From: Chloroflexota bacterium
GTDB lineage: Bacteria; Chloroflexota; Anaerolineae; UBA1429
Length of the DNA stretch: 36,814 nt
Reading direction: 5' to 3'
Assembly (NCBI GenBank): GCA_019873625.1
Contig: JAIOAW010000025.1
Span: 1 to 36,814, forward strand
The notes beneath the pieces are model-generated. The model was not told the origin of the DNA, ran no database searches, and saw only the letters and a list, made by a program, of their open reading frames with translations. Every line of letters begins with the position of its first letter. Position 1 is the stretch's first letter. Of the stretch, positions 16,708-25,173 are shown one piece after another. The translations under genes were made by a program, and so were the position numbers.

Positions 16708-16736
16708 ACTATAGGGGAAAGGGAACCGCTTGTCAA
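16708..16736 (-). promoter_or_regulatory. Promoter of bioY
   Basis: On the minus strand TTGACA (16736-16731), 17 bases, TATAGT (16713-16708): a perfect -35 and a good -10. I see no clear operator palindrome overlapping it, so control by biotin is not visible. Confidence 0.8.
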
Positions 16737-16762
16737 AACACTGCCCTGCCCCGGCCGTTGCG

Positions 16763-18088
16763 CTAGCGGGCGAAAAAGAGTTTTGCCAAATCTTCGCGCA
16801 AAAAGCGCCCCGCATTCAGGCGCTGGCGCAATTCGGCCACCTGCTGAAGGAAGGGGATGGCCCGCAAGTTGCGCAAAGTGCCGCTCGGCTGAGGGAGCGC
16901 CTCCGGCAGGCTGCACTGGCCGCTCTGGATGAGGCTCACCACGGCCTCCAGCACTTGGGGGTTGGCAGGCAGGCCCTGGTGGTTCTCTTCGACGTAATAG
17001 GTCTTGACGCCCTCCAGCCGCGTGGACCACAAGGGCACCTGCTCATCGCCCGAATCCTCGCCCTCATCCTGGTAGCATGGCTCGTAGGAGGGGGCGCCCC
17101 CGTCGGCATCCCCCTCGGCCTGGAAGACGTCCGTAATGGTGCGCTGGTGGCAGCCGGCGATTTCGATGATCTCCACCTGGGGGTCGGCCTTGGCCCACAG
17201 GGCGTGGAGCGCTCGCGCCTCGTCGAGGTAGCGCTGGCGGACGTTCGGCAGCCCCCAGGCCTGGGCATCGTAAAGATCCCAGTTCACGGGGTAGGGGCGA
17301 TCGGTGCCAAAATACTCTGGCGGTGCGGGCAAGAGTTGGTAGACGGAGGGCAGGTTCGAGGCAAACCGCACCACGTCGTTCCCCGGGTGAATCTTGCTCA
17401 CCACGCGGGAGGGCTGAGTTTGCCCGGAAAAGACGAGCGTCGCGATGGCCGCGCCGCGTAGGGGCGAGCCGAGCATAATGACGCGCTCGATTTTTTGCTC
17501 CGCCGCGCGCGGGTAGCGCGCCAGATAGGTGCGCGCGAGCATCCCGCCCATGCTGTGGCCCACCAGGGTAAAGCGCCGCTGGGGGTTCGCCCAAGACCAA
17601 CGCTCGAGCGAGCGGTGCAACATATCGGCATTCCATTCTAGGTGGCGCCGCCAGTCATACGGGAATTCGTACAGGCGCGTCTCTCGCGCCAGGGTGACGA
17701 TCATCTTCAAGTAGGTCAGTTTTTCGATGCCCACCGGCACGATTTCCACATCCGGCGAGCGGTCGGTTTGGCCATCCTCATCCAGGTCGAGGAGGTTGAT
17801 ATGGCCGTTGGTGATGATCTCTGGGTTGAACCAGAGCACCGTGCTGATGCCGCGAACGCTCGCCAAGAGCGACCCCATAATCCCCGGCAAAAAGACCGTC
17901 GCCAGGCGAGGCTGTTCCTTCAAGGGGCGCGAAAGGAGGGCGCGCACCTCCTCGGCCTCGCGTTCGCCCAAAAGGTAGTCAATCAATCGGCTGGGGGCGC
18001 GCAACTCGGCCCCTTGGCGGAGGAGCGCCATCGGCATCATTTCCAATTGAGAAATCAGCCACTGCCCGAGCAGGTTACCCCAGTCCAT
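16763..18088 (-). CDS. LCAT-like alpha/beta hydrolase (putative lipase/acyltransferase)
   Basis: This 441-residue protein has the lecithin:cholesterol acyltransferase (LCAT) fold pattern: the oxyanion strand ATVFLPGIMGS (63-73), the nucleophile elbow LVGHSMGG with Ser179, the acid loop SGDEQVPLWS with Asp348, and the catalytic His370 in EENHQGLP. The Ser-Asp-His triad is therefore complete, so it should be an active esterase, phospholipase or acyltransferase. A calcium-type loop DLDEDGQTD (101-109) sits before the elbow. I see no signal peptide or membrane helix, so it probably acts in the cytoplasm. ATG 18088 has TTGGAGG upstream. It follows the STAND gene by 33 bases in the same direction, suggesting an effector partner. 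A housekeeping lipase role is also possible. Confidence 0.8.
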   Translation of the reverse strand: MDWGNLLGQWLISQLEMMPMALLRQGAELRAPSRLIDYLLGEREAEEVRALLSRPLKEQPRLATVFLPGIMGSLLASVRGISTVLWFNPEIITNGHINLLDLDEDGQTDRSPDVEIVPVGIEKLTYLKMIVTLARETRLYEFPYDWRRHLEWNADMLHRSLERWSWANPQRRFTLVGHSMGGMLARTYLARYPRAAEQKIERVIMLGSPLRGAAIATLVFSGQTQPSRVVSKIHPGNDVVRFASNLPSVYQLLPAPPEYFGTDRPYPVNWDLYDAQAWGLPNVRQRYLDEARALHALWAKADPQVEIIEIAGCHQRTITDVFQAEGDADGGAPSYEPCYQDEGEDSGDEQVPLWSTRLEGVKTYYVEENHQGLPANPQVLEAVVSLIQSGQCSLPEALPQPSGTLRNLRAIPFLQQVAELRQRLNAGRFLREDLAKLFFAR

Positions 18089-18121
18089 CGTTCGTCCTCC
18101 AAGATGTAAGGCAGGTTTAGA

Positions 18122-21100
18122 TCAAGAGGTCGTCTCGCTGGGCGCGATCTCCTGAAGGATGGCGCGAATCACCACCGCATCCATATAATCCAGCGAGGTA
18201 AAGAGCGCCTCGCCGCGTTCCCCATCCATCACGCGCCAGATGGCCTCGGCCAGGTTGCGCCATTCCGGCGCTTGTTCGAGTTTTTCAAGCGCTTGGGCGG
18301 CCTCGGCGTCGAGCGCCTCGCCTCGGCAACTCGCGGCCACCGCGCGGATCAGTTCGCCCCACTTTTGGCGCACGGCCTCGGCGGCAGGAGAGGAAGCAAA
18401 GGCCTCCTGGGCGCGCAGCCGCCAGGTCAGCGCCTCTTCCGCGTTTCCTTCGGCCTCGGCCACCTGCTGGAGGAGGGTGTACACGCTCCAGGGTTGGCTG
18501 TCTCCGCCTTGCTCCGCATAGGCGAGCGCGGCCTGGGCGTGGGCGCGGGCCGTGGAGAAATCCTGGTGGCGCAGAGAATAGGCGCTCAGCGCCGTCTCAG
18601 CGGCCACCAGGCCGGGCAGGTGCTCGTGCTTTTGGTAAAGGCCCAACGCCTGGTTCAAACGCGCCTCCGCATCGGCCGGGCGATCCGCGTCCTCGGCGAG
18701 GTCGGCCATCTCAAAAAGGATCTGCCCCTGCAAGGGGATGTTCCCGGCCTTTTCAGCCCAAGAGAGGGCCTGGTCGAAACAATCCTGCGCCTCTTCGGCA
18801 TCTTGTTCGGTGCGCCAGGCCACCTGGCCCAGCCGCCGCCACAGCGTAGCCACAGCGTGGGCATCGCCTTCGGCCTCCAAGAGTTCGAGTGCGGCGCGAA
18901 AATGCTGGCGGGCGCGCTCCACCTCCCCTTCGGCCAGCGCGATGTTCCCCAACTGCGCCCGCAGCGTGCCCGTGGCGCGGCGGGCCTCCAGGGCCTGTGC
19001 CGTCCCTAGGGCCTGTTCGCAGAGGGTTTTGGCCTCCTCCCACTGGCCGGCGGCCATCAACACGTCGGCCATATCGCTGCGGATGGAGACCAGCATCTGC
19101 TGGGCCTCGCGAGTCACTGCGCTGGAAAGGAGTTGCGTCGCCAGTTGCCAGGCGCCCAAGGCTACCTCCGGGCGCCCCATAGCCCGCAAAACGCGCCCCC
19201 AACTGTGGAGCACCGCACCCCGGTCGAGCGTGGCCTCGATGCCGCTGTAAGAGAGGCCATCTTCCCGGTTGATGCGCACGTTCAGTTCCTGCAAGAGCGC
19301 GGCGCTCTCGCTCAGCCGGCCCGCCTGGGCCAACTGTTCGCTCTGCCGCAAGATAAAGTGCACGCCAGCGCGCCCTAGGGGGCCTTCGGGCGGGGCGATC
19401 TCTTGAGAAACGTGCGACACGCGCGCGGCAAGGAGGTTCCAGGCATCGCGGAACCCCAACGGCCTCAAGAAGGCCAACATCGCCTGAACCATAGCCATCG
19501 CCTCGTTCACCTCTTGGCGCGCCAGGAGGAACTCGACGGCGCGCCGCAAATTGGCAAGTTCCAGGCGAAAGAGCGTTTCGGCCAGTTTGGGCGCACGGGA
19601 GGCAAGCCCCCCAAGCCACCCCAAAAAGCCGCCGTATTCCACCAAGAAGCGCTCTTCGAGTTCGGCGCGTTGCGTTTTGGTCCATTGGCGCGCCCAGGTG
19701 CGCCCCAACGCCGGGTGCAAGCGGATGAGCGGCACCGTTAGCCCCGGCAAGGGGGTGGTGCGCAGGAGATGGCCGGCCTCTAGGCGCTGGATCGCCTCGG
19801 TCCAAGGGGCCTCATCCAGGCCGGCGATGTGCCGCCCTAGGGGGCTCATCATCCCGCTGGCAAAGATGCCCAGCCGCCCCAAGGCAAGGCGCGTCCCCTC
19901 GTTGAACGTATTCAGGGCATAGCCGATGGCCGCCTCCAAGGCTTGGTTGCGCAGGCGCGCCTCGCCCATATCCAGCCCCGGCAGGAGCGCCCGCAGGCCC
20001 TCCAGCGCCTCGGCAGGGGACCCGGCAAAGTGGGCTAGGATGACCAAGGCGAGGGGGTGGCCGCCCAGCCGCTCGATGAGCGCCTCGGCCGAGGCCCGGT
20101 CTGGCAGGGCGTGATGCGCCCTTTGCCAAAGGCGCCCCAAAAGGGCGAGCGCCTCAGCAGGGGGCAGTGCTTCTATCGGGAGCGCCCGCGAGGTTTCGGC
20201 GATCGTGAGGGCATCTTGGGGCAAGGCCGGCCCATTGGCGAGGAGACACAGCCGGCTTGGCCCCGTGTTGAAACGTTGAGCCAGCTCCTTGAGGCCGGCA
20301 ATCTGCCCCGCGGGCAGGGGGGCCTCCCCTTCGGCCAAGATGGTCTCCACATCATCCCAAAGGATGAGCGTTTTCGTAGTGCGCAGGGCCTCCGCCAGGC
20401 GCTCGAGAGGGTTCTGCTCCCCGCCGGGGAAGGCCTCTCCTAAAAGGGTTTGGCCCGCGTCATACAGGGCCTCTTCGGGGAGGTTACCCCCCGCAAAAGA
20501 AGTATAGATGACGCGCTCAAAGCGCCCCGTGCGCACCAACCACCGCGCCGTATGGAGGATGAGGCTCGTCTTGCCCAGGCCCTCATAGCCATAGAGCCAG
20601 ATGGGCGGTTCGGCCTCTTCGGAGGTAAGCCACCTTTCCAAGGTGGCGCGCTCTTGGCCTCGCCCCACAAAACCATGGGGCAGGTCGGGGGGCAGGCCGC
20701 CCGGCATCGGCTCGCTCGGCAGGCGTTGCCAGGCCGGCAGGAGGTCTGGGCTGGGGAAGCGCACCACCTTGCGGATGCCCGAAGTTTCGCCCTCGGCCGT
20801 GGGCCAAAGGGCCAAGGTCGGCTCGGCGCCGACCGCTCGGCATTGGAAGGCCCCCCCTTTCAGGCCGAAGGGGGCCTCTTGCGCCCCGCCCAACCAGGCG
20901 GTCAAGGCGTCTCTCCCGGCCTGGTGCGAGGCCTCGGCGGCCGCCTGATGGAGCGAGCGACCGGCAAGCAGGGCCTCCCAAAAGGCCGCCCACCCCCGTG
21001 AGGCCGCCTCGCCCACCAAGTCGGCGCTAAGGAGTACCAAGGGCGCCCCGCTGAATGCCTCAAACGCCGCGAGTGCCTCTTCGGTAAGGCCGCCTATCAT

Positions 21101-21427
21101 CACGAGCGAAGCGCGGGAAGCCATCTCCCCAAGGGCCTGGCAAAGGAGAAGGTCCTCGCCCGCGGGAGCCTCCAGGGCCAGTGCCCACCCCTGGGGGGTG
21201 GGCAGGATCGGCCCCTCTATGTAGAGGATGGGCGTATCGTCCCTTTCCAGGCGCCGGGCAAGGGCCTCTCGGGTGGCCGGGCGCAGGTATTCGATGGCGA
21301 TGGGGGCGCCTTGGGCCTCCAAAGCGCCGTAAAGCGCCTCGATGCGATGGAACGCGGCGGAGACATCGCGCCCTGACGGTTTGGGCGCTACGATGACGAG
21401 GCGCGCACGCGGCGCAGAGGAATCCAT
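18122..21427 (-). CDS. CHAT-like/STAND NTPase/TPR protein
   Basis: This large 1101-residue protein has three parts. Residues 8-180 look like a CHAT (caspase-like) fold, but the positions expected for the catalytic His and Cys read LYIEGPI (68-74) and SLVMIGG (107-113), so the site appears lost. Residues 250-470 are a STAND-type NTPase: FVGRGQER entry, P-loop GYEGLGKTS (280-288), Walker B TLILWDDVE (353-361) and a GLPL-like GGHPLAL (455-461). A winged-helix-like stretch follows (about 500-620), then tetratricopeptide-type helical repeats to about residue 1060. STAND proteins of this form act as ligand-triggered switches in immunity, death or transcription control. ATG 21427 has AGGAGG upstream. 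It shares an operon with the LCAT-like hydrolase. Confidence 0.82.
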   Translation of the reverse strand: MDSSAPRARLVIVAPKPSGRDVSAAFHRIEALYGALEAQGAPIAIEYLRPATREALARRLERDDTPILYIEGPILPTPQGWALALEAPAGEDLLLCQALGEMASRASLVMIGGLTEEALAAFEAFSGAPLVLLSADLVGEAASRGWAAFWEALLAGRSLHQAAAEASHQAGRDALTAWLGGAQEAPFGLKGGAFQCRAVGAEPTLALWPTAEGETSGIRKVVRFPSPDLLPAWQRLPSEPMPGGLPPDLPHGFVGRGQERATLERWLTSEEAEPPIWLYGYEGLGKTSLILHTARWLVRTGRFERVIYTSFAGGNLPEEALYDAGQTLLGEAFPGGEQNPLERLAEALRTTKTLILWDDVETILAEGEAPLPAGQIAGLKELAQRFNTGPSRLCLLANGPALPQDALTIAETSRALPIEALPPAEALALLGRLWQRAHHALPDRASAEALIERLGGHPLALVILAHFAGSPAEALEGLRALLPGLDMGEARLRNQALEAAIGYALNTFNEGTRLALGRLGIFASGMMSPLGRHIAGLDEAPWTEAIQRLEAGHLLRTTPLPGLTVPLIRLHPALGRTWARQWTKTQRAELEERFLVEYGGFLGWLGGLASRAPKLAETLFRLELANLRRAVEFLLARQEVNEAMAMVQAMLAFLRPLGFRDAWNLLAARVSHVSQEIAPPEGPLGRAGVHFILRQSEQLAQAGRLSESAALLQELNVRINREDGLSYSGIEATLDRGAVLHSWGRVLRAMGRPEVALGAWQLATQLLSSAVTREAQQMLVSIRSDMADVLMAAGQWEEAKTLCEQALGTAQALEARRATGTLRAQLGNIALAEGEVERARQHFRAALELLEAEGDAHAVATLWRRLGQVAWRTEQDAEEAQDCFDQALSWAEKAGNIPLQGQILFEMADLAEDADRPADAEARLNQALGLYQKHEHLPGLVAAETALSAYSLRHQDFSTARAHAQAALAYAEQGGDSQPWSVYTLLQQVAEAEGNAEEALTWRLRAQEAFASSPAAEAVRQKWGELIRAVAASCRGEALDAEAAQALEKLEQAPEWRNLAEAIWRVMDGERGEALFTSLDYMDAVVIRAILQEIAPSETTS

Positions 21428-21461
21428 GGCGATGACCTCCTACAAGCGCGGTGATAAAAAG

Positions 21462-21490
21462 ATTATAGGCGAGAAGCGGAGCCTTGCGAA
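21462..21490 (-). promoter_or_regulatory. Promoter of the STAND-LCAT unit
   Basis: On the minus strand TTCGCA (21490-21485), 17 bases, TATAAT (21467-21462). The -10 is perfect and the -35 weak. The leader to the ATG is about 28 bases. Confidence 0.55.
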
Positions 21491-21540
21491 AAGCCGCCCT
21501 CGAAAGTACGATTTTAGATGAACGAACACGCCCTTAGTGC

Positions 21541-21556
21541 AGGGGCACAAACCCCT
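21541..21556 (+). repeat. Short inverted repeat upstream of the apnO promoter
   Basis: AGGGGCACAAACCCCT has 5-bp arms around a 6-base spacer and directly abuts the -35 box of the apnO promoter. It could be an activator or repressor site; with arms this short, chance is possible. Confidence 0.3.
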
Positions 21557-21585
21557 TTGACACGCCCCACCCCTGATTCTAGAAT
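21557..21585 (+). promoter_or_regulatory. Promoter of the apionate-type cluster
   Basis: TTGACA (21557-21562), 17 bases, TAGAAT (21580-21585): close to full consensus. The -10 lies in a 10-bp palindrome ATTCTAGAAT (21576-21585). The leader to apnO is about 25 bases and contains GAGGAGG. Confidence 0.75.
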
Positions 21586-21617
21586 GCGCGCGAATAGCCC
21601 TTTGTGAGGAGGCCTTT

Positions 21618-22466
21618 ATGATCACCGTGGCCCTTTTCGGCGCGGCCGGCAAGATGGGCACGCGCCTGGCGGAGAAATTGCGTGCTGCCCCCGAATACCG
21701 CCTGCTATGTGTAGAGGCGGGCGAGGCGGGCCTGGCCGCCCTACGCGCTCGCGGCCTCACGCCTATGCCGGCGGAGGAGGCGGCTCGCGAGGCGGAGATC
21801 GTCATCCTCGCCATTCCCGATCGGCTCATTGGCCGCGTGGCGAGCCACATCGTGCCGCTCCTCAAGAGCGGGGCCATGGTCGTCTGCCTAGACCCCGCCG
21901 CGCCTTACGGCGGCCAACTCCCCGAACGGGCGGATATCGCCTATTTCGTGGCGCACCCCTGCCATCCGCCTTTGGTGAAGGAGGAGGAGACGCCCGAGGC
22001 CCGCGCCGACTTTTTCGGGGGCGTGGCCAAGCAGAGCGTGGTCTGCGCCCTGATGCAGGGCACGGAGGAGGATTACCAGCGCGGCGAGGCCCTCTGCCGG
22101 ACGATCTTTGCGCCCATCCTGCGCGTCCACCGCATCACCGTGGAGCAGATGGCCATCCTCGAGCCGGCCATGGCCGAGAGCGTAACCCTCACGCTGATGA
22201 TGGCCATCCGCGAGGCGCTCGATGAGGCCATCGCCCGTGGGGTGGATGCCGAGGCGGCGCGCGATTTTATGTTGGGGCACCTCGGCGTGAATGTGGGCAT
22301 CCTATTCGGGTTTATCGAGGCCGAAGTCTCCGACGGGGCCAAGATGGCCGTCGAGCGGGGCAAAGCGCAAATCCTCCAACCGGGTTGGAAAAGGGTCTTT
22401 GAGCGCGAGAGCATCCTCGCCGAGGTGCGCGCCATTACGGAAGGTCTTCAGGGGGCAAAGCGATGA
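21618..22466 (+). CDS. apnO: D-apionate oxidoisomerase-like dehydrogenase
   Basis: This 282-residue NAD-dependent enzyme has an N-terminal Rossmann fold (VALFGAAGKMGTRLAEKL) and a 6-phosphogluconate-dehydrogenase-type C-terminal helical domain. Family-like segments are DIAYFVAHPCHPPLV and AARDFMLGHLGVNVGILF. I assign it to the ApnO group, which oxidises and isomerises D-apionate to 3-oxo-isoapionate. The next two genes encode homologues of the flanking pathway steps, which strengthens the call. It begins after GAGGAGG and a near-consensus promoter and overlaps the next gene by four bases (ATGA). An alternative is another 2-hydroxy-acid oxidoisomerase acting on a related sugar acid. Confidence 0.78.
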   Translation: MITVALFGAAGKMGTRLAEKLRAAPEYRLLCVEAGEAGLAALRARGLTPMPAEEAAREAEIVILAIPDRLIGRVASHIVPLLKSGAMVVCLDPAAPYGGQLPERADIAYFVAHPCHPPLVKEEETPEARADFFGGVAKQSVVCALMQGTEEDYQRGEALCRTIFAPILRVHRITVEQMAILEPAMAESVTLTLMMAIREALDEAIARGVDAEAARDFMLGHLGVNVGILFGFIEAEVSDGAKMAVERGKAQILQPGWKRVFERESILAEVRAITEGLQGAKR

Positions 22467-23275
22467 GGCTGGGCGTCAGTTCCTTCACTTTTACCTGGGC
22501 GGTTGGCCTGCCGGGATATGTCCCCGCGCGGCCCCTCGGGCCGGTGGACCTCATCCGTCGCGCCGTGGAACTGGGCGTCAAGGTGGTGCAGTTTGGCGAT
22601 AATTTGCCCTTGCATCTGTGCCCCACGGAGACTTGGCGCGACCTCCGACGCGCCGCGCTGGCCGAGGGCATCTCGCTGGAGGTGGGGGCGCGCACCTTGG
22701 AGGAATCTCTCCTTAGGCGTTACGTGGGCCTGGCGGCGGAACTCGGCTCGCCCATCTTGCGCCTAGTGGCCGACCCTGCCGAAGGGGAACCCTCCGTGAG
22801 CGCCATTGCCGATCGCCTGCGGCCGATCCTCCCCGATTTGCGCGCGGCGGGCGTTACGCTCGCCATCGAGAATCATGACCGCCTCACCTCCGCCCAACTG
22901 GTGGCCCTCCTTGAGGCCTTGGCTAGTGAAAACGTCGGCATCTGCCTCGATACGGTGAACTCCTTCGGCGCGCTGGAGGGGCCTCCGCTCGTCATCGAGA
23001 CGCTGGCGCCCTATGCCGTCAATCTGCACCTCAAAGATTTCGTCATCTTTCGCGCGCCGCAGAATATGGGGTTCATCATCGAGGGGCGTCCTTTGGGGCA
23101 AGGGAGGTTGGATATCCCCTGGGTGCTGGAAGCCCTCCGCGCCCACGGGCGCGACCCAAACGCCATCCTCGAATTGTGGACGCCCGCCCAAAAGACGCTT
23201 GAAGAAACCATCGCCCTGGAGCGCCGTTGGGCCGAGGAGAGCGTGCGTGCGGCGCGGCGCTTTATCGCCGAATAG
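22463..23275 (+). CDS. oiaC: TIM-barrel sugar-acid decarboxylase/isomerase, OiaC-like
   Basis: This 270-residue protein has the AP-endonuclease-2/xylose-isomerase-like TIM barrel. A metal site is visible as the usual Glu-Asp-His-Glu series: TLAIENHD, ICLDTVNS, NLHLKDF and AILELWTP. In D-apiose degradation, OiaC of this superfamily decarboxylates 3-oxo-isoapionate to L-erythrulose. The neighbours, an ApnO-like enzyme upstream (four-base overlap) and an ApnL-like lactonase downstream (20-base gap), support this role. By sequence alone a sugar phosphate isomerase/epimerase would be equally acceptable. Confidence 0.72.
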   Translation: MRLGVSSFTFTWAVGLPGYVPARPLGPVDLIRRAVELGVKVVQFGDNLPLHLCPTETWRDLRRAALAEGISLEVGARTLEESLLRRYVGLAAELGSPILRLVADPAEGEPSVSAIADRLRPILPDLRAAGVTLAIENHDRLTSAQLVALLEALASENVGICLDTVNSFGALEGPPLVIETLAPYAVNLHLKDFVIFRAPQNMGFIIEGRPLGQGRLDIPWVLEALRAHGRDPNAILELWTPAQKTLEETIALERRWAEESVRAARRFIAE

Positions 23276-23295
23276 GGCGCGCCGGAGGGAGTCCG

Positions 23296-25173
23296 ATGGT
23301 CACTGATGTCCACATCCTGCGCTACGGCTCTCCCGATCCCCTCCCCGAAGCGGTGCCCCTGAGGGCGGGGCCGATTTCCTGCGTCTTTATGGCAGGGGAG
23401 TTGCGGGATATCGCGCTCGCTGGGCAGATCGTCCTCCGGCGCATCTATGTGGCCGTGCGAGATGCCCACTGGGGCACGGTGCCGCTCATCCTGCGCGATG
23501 TGGAACTCGTCCACCGCGAAGGGGAGTTTGAAATCGCCTTTTGGGCCGAGCACCATCAGGGGGAGGTCCATTTCGCCTGGCGCGGTGCCTTCTATGGCGG
23601 CCTCGAGGGCACACTCGATTTGGTGATGGAAGGCCGGGCGCTGGCGGCCTTCTCGGCGAACCGCATCGGCTTTTGTGTTCTATATCCGGAGACGTGCGCC
23701 GGCGCGCCGTGCACTGTGGAACACACAGATGGCTCGGTGGAAGAAGGGCACTTTCCCCAGGCCATCTCGCCACACCAGCCCTTTTTCGCCATCCGCGCCA
23801 TCTCTCATACAGCGTGGCCCGGTGTGCGCCTTCGCGTGGATCTCGAGGGCGATACCTTCGAGATGGAAGACCAGCGCAATTGGAGCGATGCCTCGTTCAA
23901 GGTGTACAGCCGGCCGCTGGCCCTGCCCTACCCCTTTGCCGTCGCGCACGATGGCCGCATTGCCCAGGCGGTGCGCGTCAAGGTGTCGGGCTGCGCTCCT
24001 CGGATTCTAGCGAAAGACGAGCCGACCCTTCTCGAGATCCTCCCCCAAAGCGTGGGCCGCTTGCCCGCCTTGGGGTTCGGCATTCCCCACCGGCCGCCTC
24101 CTGCGGGGCCGGCGCGCGAGCGCCTGAGGGCGCTCCGCCCTGCCCACTTGCGCCTGGACCTCGACCCAACGCTCGATGGGTGGCCCCGCGATGCCGAGCA
24201 AGCCGCAGCCTGGGCGCAGGCGTTGGGCGCGCCGTTGGAGATAGCGCTCTTTTTGCCCGATGAATGGGGAAGCGCCCTCGAGGGGTGCGCGCGTGCTCTG
24301 CGCGGCTGCGGGGCGCCCATTTGCCGCTGGCTTCTCTATAGGCAAGGGCAGCCGGCGACGCCTCCGGGGCTGATCTCCTTGGCGCGCACGGTGTTGGCGC
24401 CGCTTGCGCCAGGGGCTAAGTTCGCGGTGGGCACGCCGATGCACTTTACGGAACTCAACCGCGCCCGCCCCAGCCTCGAGGGGGCCGAGGCCGTGGCCTG
24501 GTCGCTCACGCCTCAGGTGCACGCCTTCGATAACGCCTCCCTCATAGAGACGCTCGCCATCCAGGCGCAAATCGCCGAGAATGCCCGCGCCCTTTACCCC
24601 CAAGCCCGGCGGGTCATCTCGCCCATCACGCTCAAACCTCGGCCCCCTTTGGCCGATCGGCGCCGCGAGGGGGCCACTCCCGCGCTCGGCGTAGATGTAC
24701 GCCAACCTTCCCTCTTTGCAGCGGCTTGGACGTTAGGCAGCATCGCATCTCTTGCCGGGGCCGGCGCCTCAAGCCTAACCTATTATGAGGCGCTGGGGCG
24801 CCGTGGGCTGATGGAGGAAGAGCGCGTTTTCCCCGTGTACCACGCCTTGGCATGGCTTGCGCCCTGGCGCGGGGCGGAGGTGCTTCGCACCACCTCAAGC
24901 GCTCCTTTGAAGGCCGTGGCCTTGGCACTCGAGAAAGAGGGGCAGCGCGCGGCTTTTTTGGCGAACCTTACGCCTCAGCCCCAGCCCGCCCTCCTGAGGC
25001 CGGCTAGGAAAGAGGTGCGCCTCGTGCGGCTGAACGAGGTGAACGCCGAAGCGGCGATGGCCTGCCCAGAAGGGGATTGGCCTTTGCGATCCACCCTCAC
25101 CCCCACCGTAGGGGGCGCGCTGGCCATCCTCCTATGGCCCTATGAAGTGGCGTGGGTTGATGGGCTCCTTTAG
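23296..25173 (+). CDS. apnL: D-apionate lactonase-like protein
   Basis: This is a 625-residue protein, close to the roughly 610 residues I expect for D-apionate lactonases. It has an N-terminal beta-sandwich (about 1-260), a TIM-barrel middle part (about 280-540, including GVDVRQPSLFAAAWTLG and SLTYYEALGRRGLM) and a small C-terminal beta domain. ApnL opens apionolactone to D-apionate, the substrate of ApnO. GGAGGGA just before ATG 23296 fixes the start; the open frame extends 23 codons into oiaC. No signal peptide is seen. Family membership rests on length, domain layout and context; I cannot point to catalytic residues. Confidence 0.65.
   Translation: MVTDVHILRYGSPDPLPEAVPLRAGPISCVFMAGELRDIALAGQIVLRRIYVAVRDAHWGTVPLILRDVELVHREGEFEIAFWAEHHQGEVHFAWRGAFYGGLEGTLDLVMEGRALAAFSANRIGFCVLYPETCAGAPCTVEHTDGSVEEGHFPQAISPHQPFFAIRAISHTAWPGVRLRVDLEGDTFEMEDQRNWSDASFKVYSRPLALPYPFAVAHDGRIAQAVRVKVSGCAPRILAKDEPTLLEILPQSVGRLPALGFGIPHRPPPAGPARERLRALRPAHLRLDLDPTLDGWPRDAEQAAAWAQALGAPLEIALFLPDEWGSALEGCARALRGCGAPICRWLLYRQGQPATPPGLISLARTVLAPLAPGAKFAVGTPMHFTELNRARPSLEGAEAVAWSLTPQVHAFDNASLIETLAIQAQIAENARALYPQARRVISPITLKPRPPLADRRREGATPALGVDVRQPSLFAAAWTLGSIASLAGAGASSLTYYEALGRRGLMEEERVFPVYHALAWLAPWRGAEVLRTTSSAPLKAVALALEKEGQRAAFLANLTPQPQPALLRPARKEVRLVRLNEVNAEAAMACPEGDWPLRSTLTPTVGGALAILLWPYEVAWVDGLL

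Noticed and set aside
16708-16736. Copy of the GAAC-N4-GTTC operator at the bioY promoter
   Set aside because: The closest match, GACAAGCGGTTC, has two mismatches in one half-site and no symmetry.
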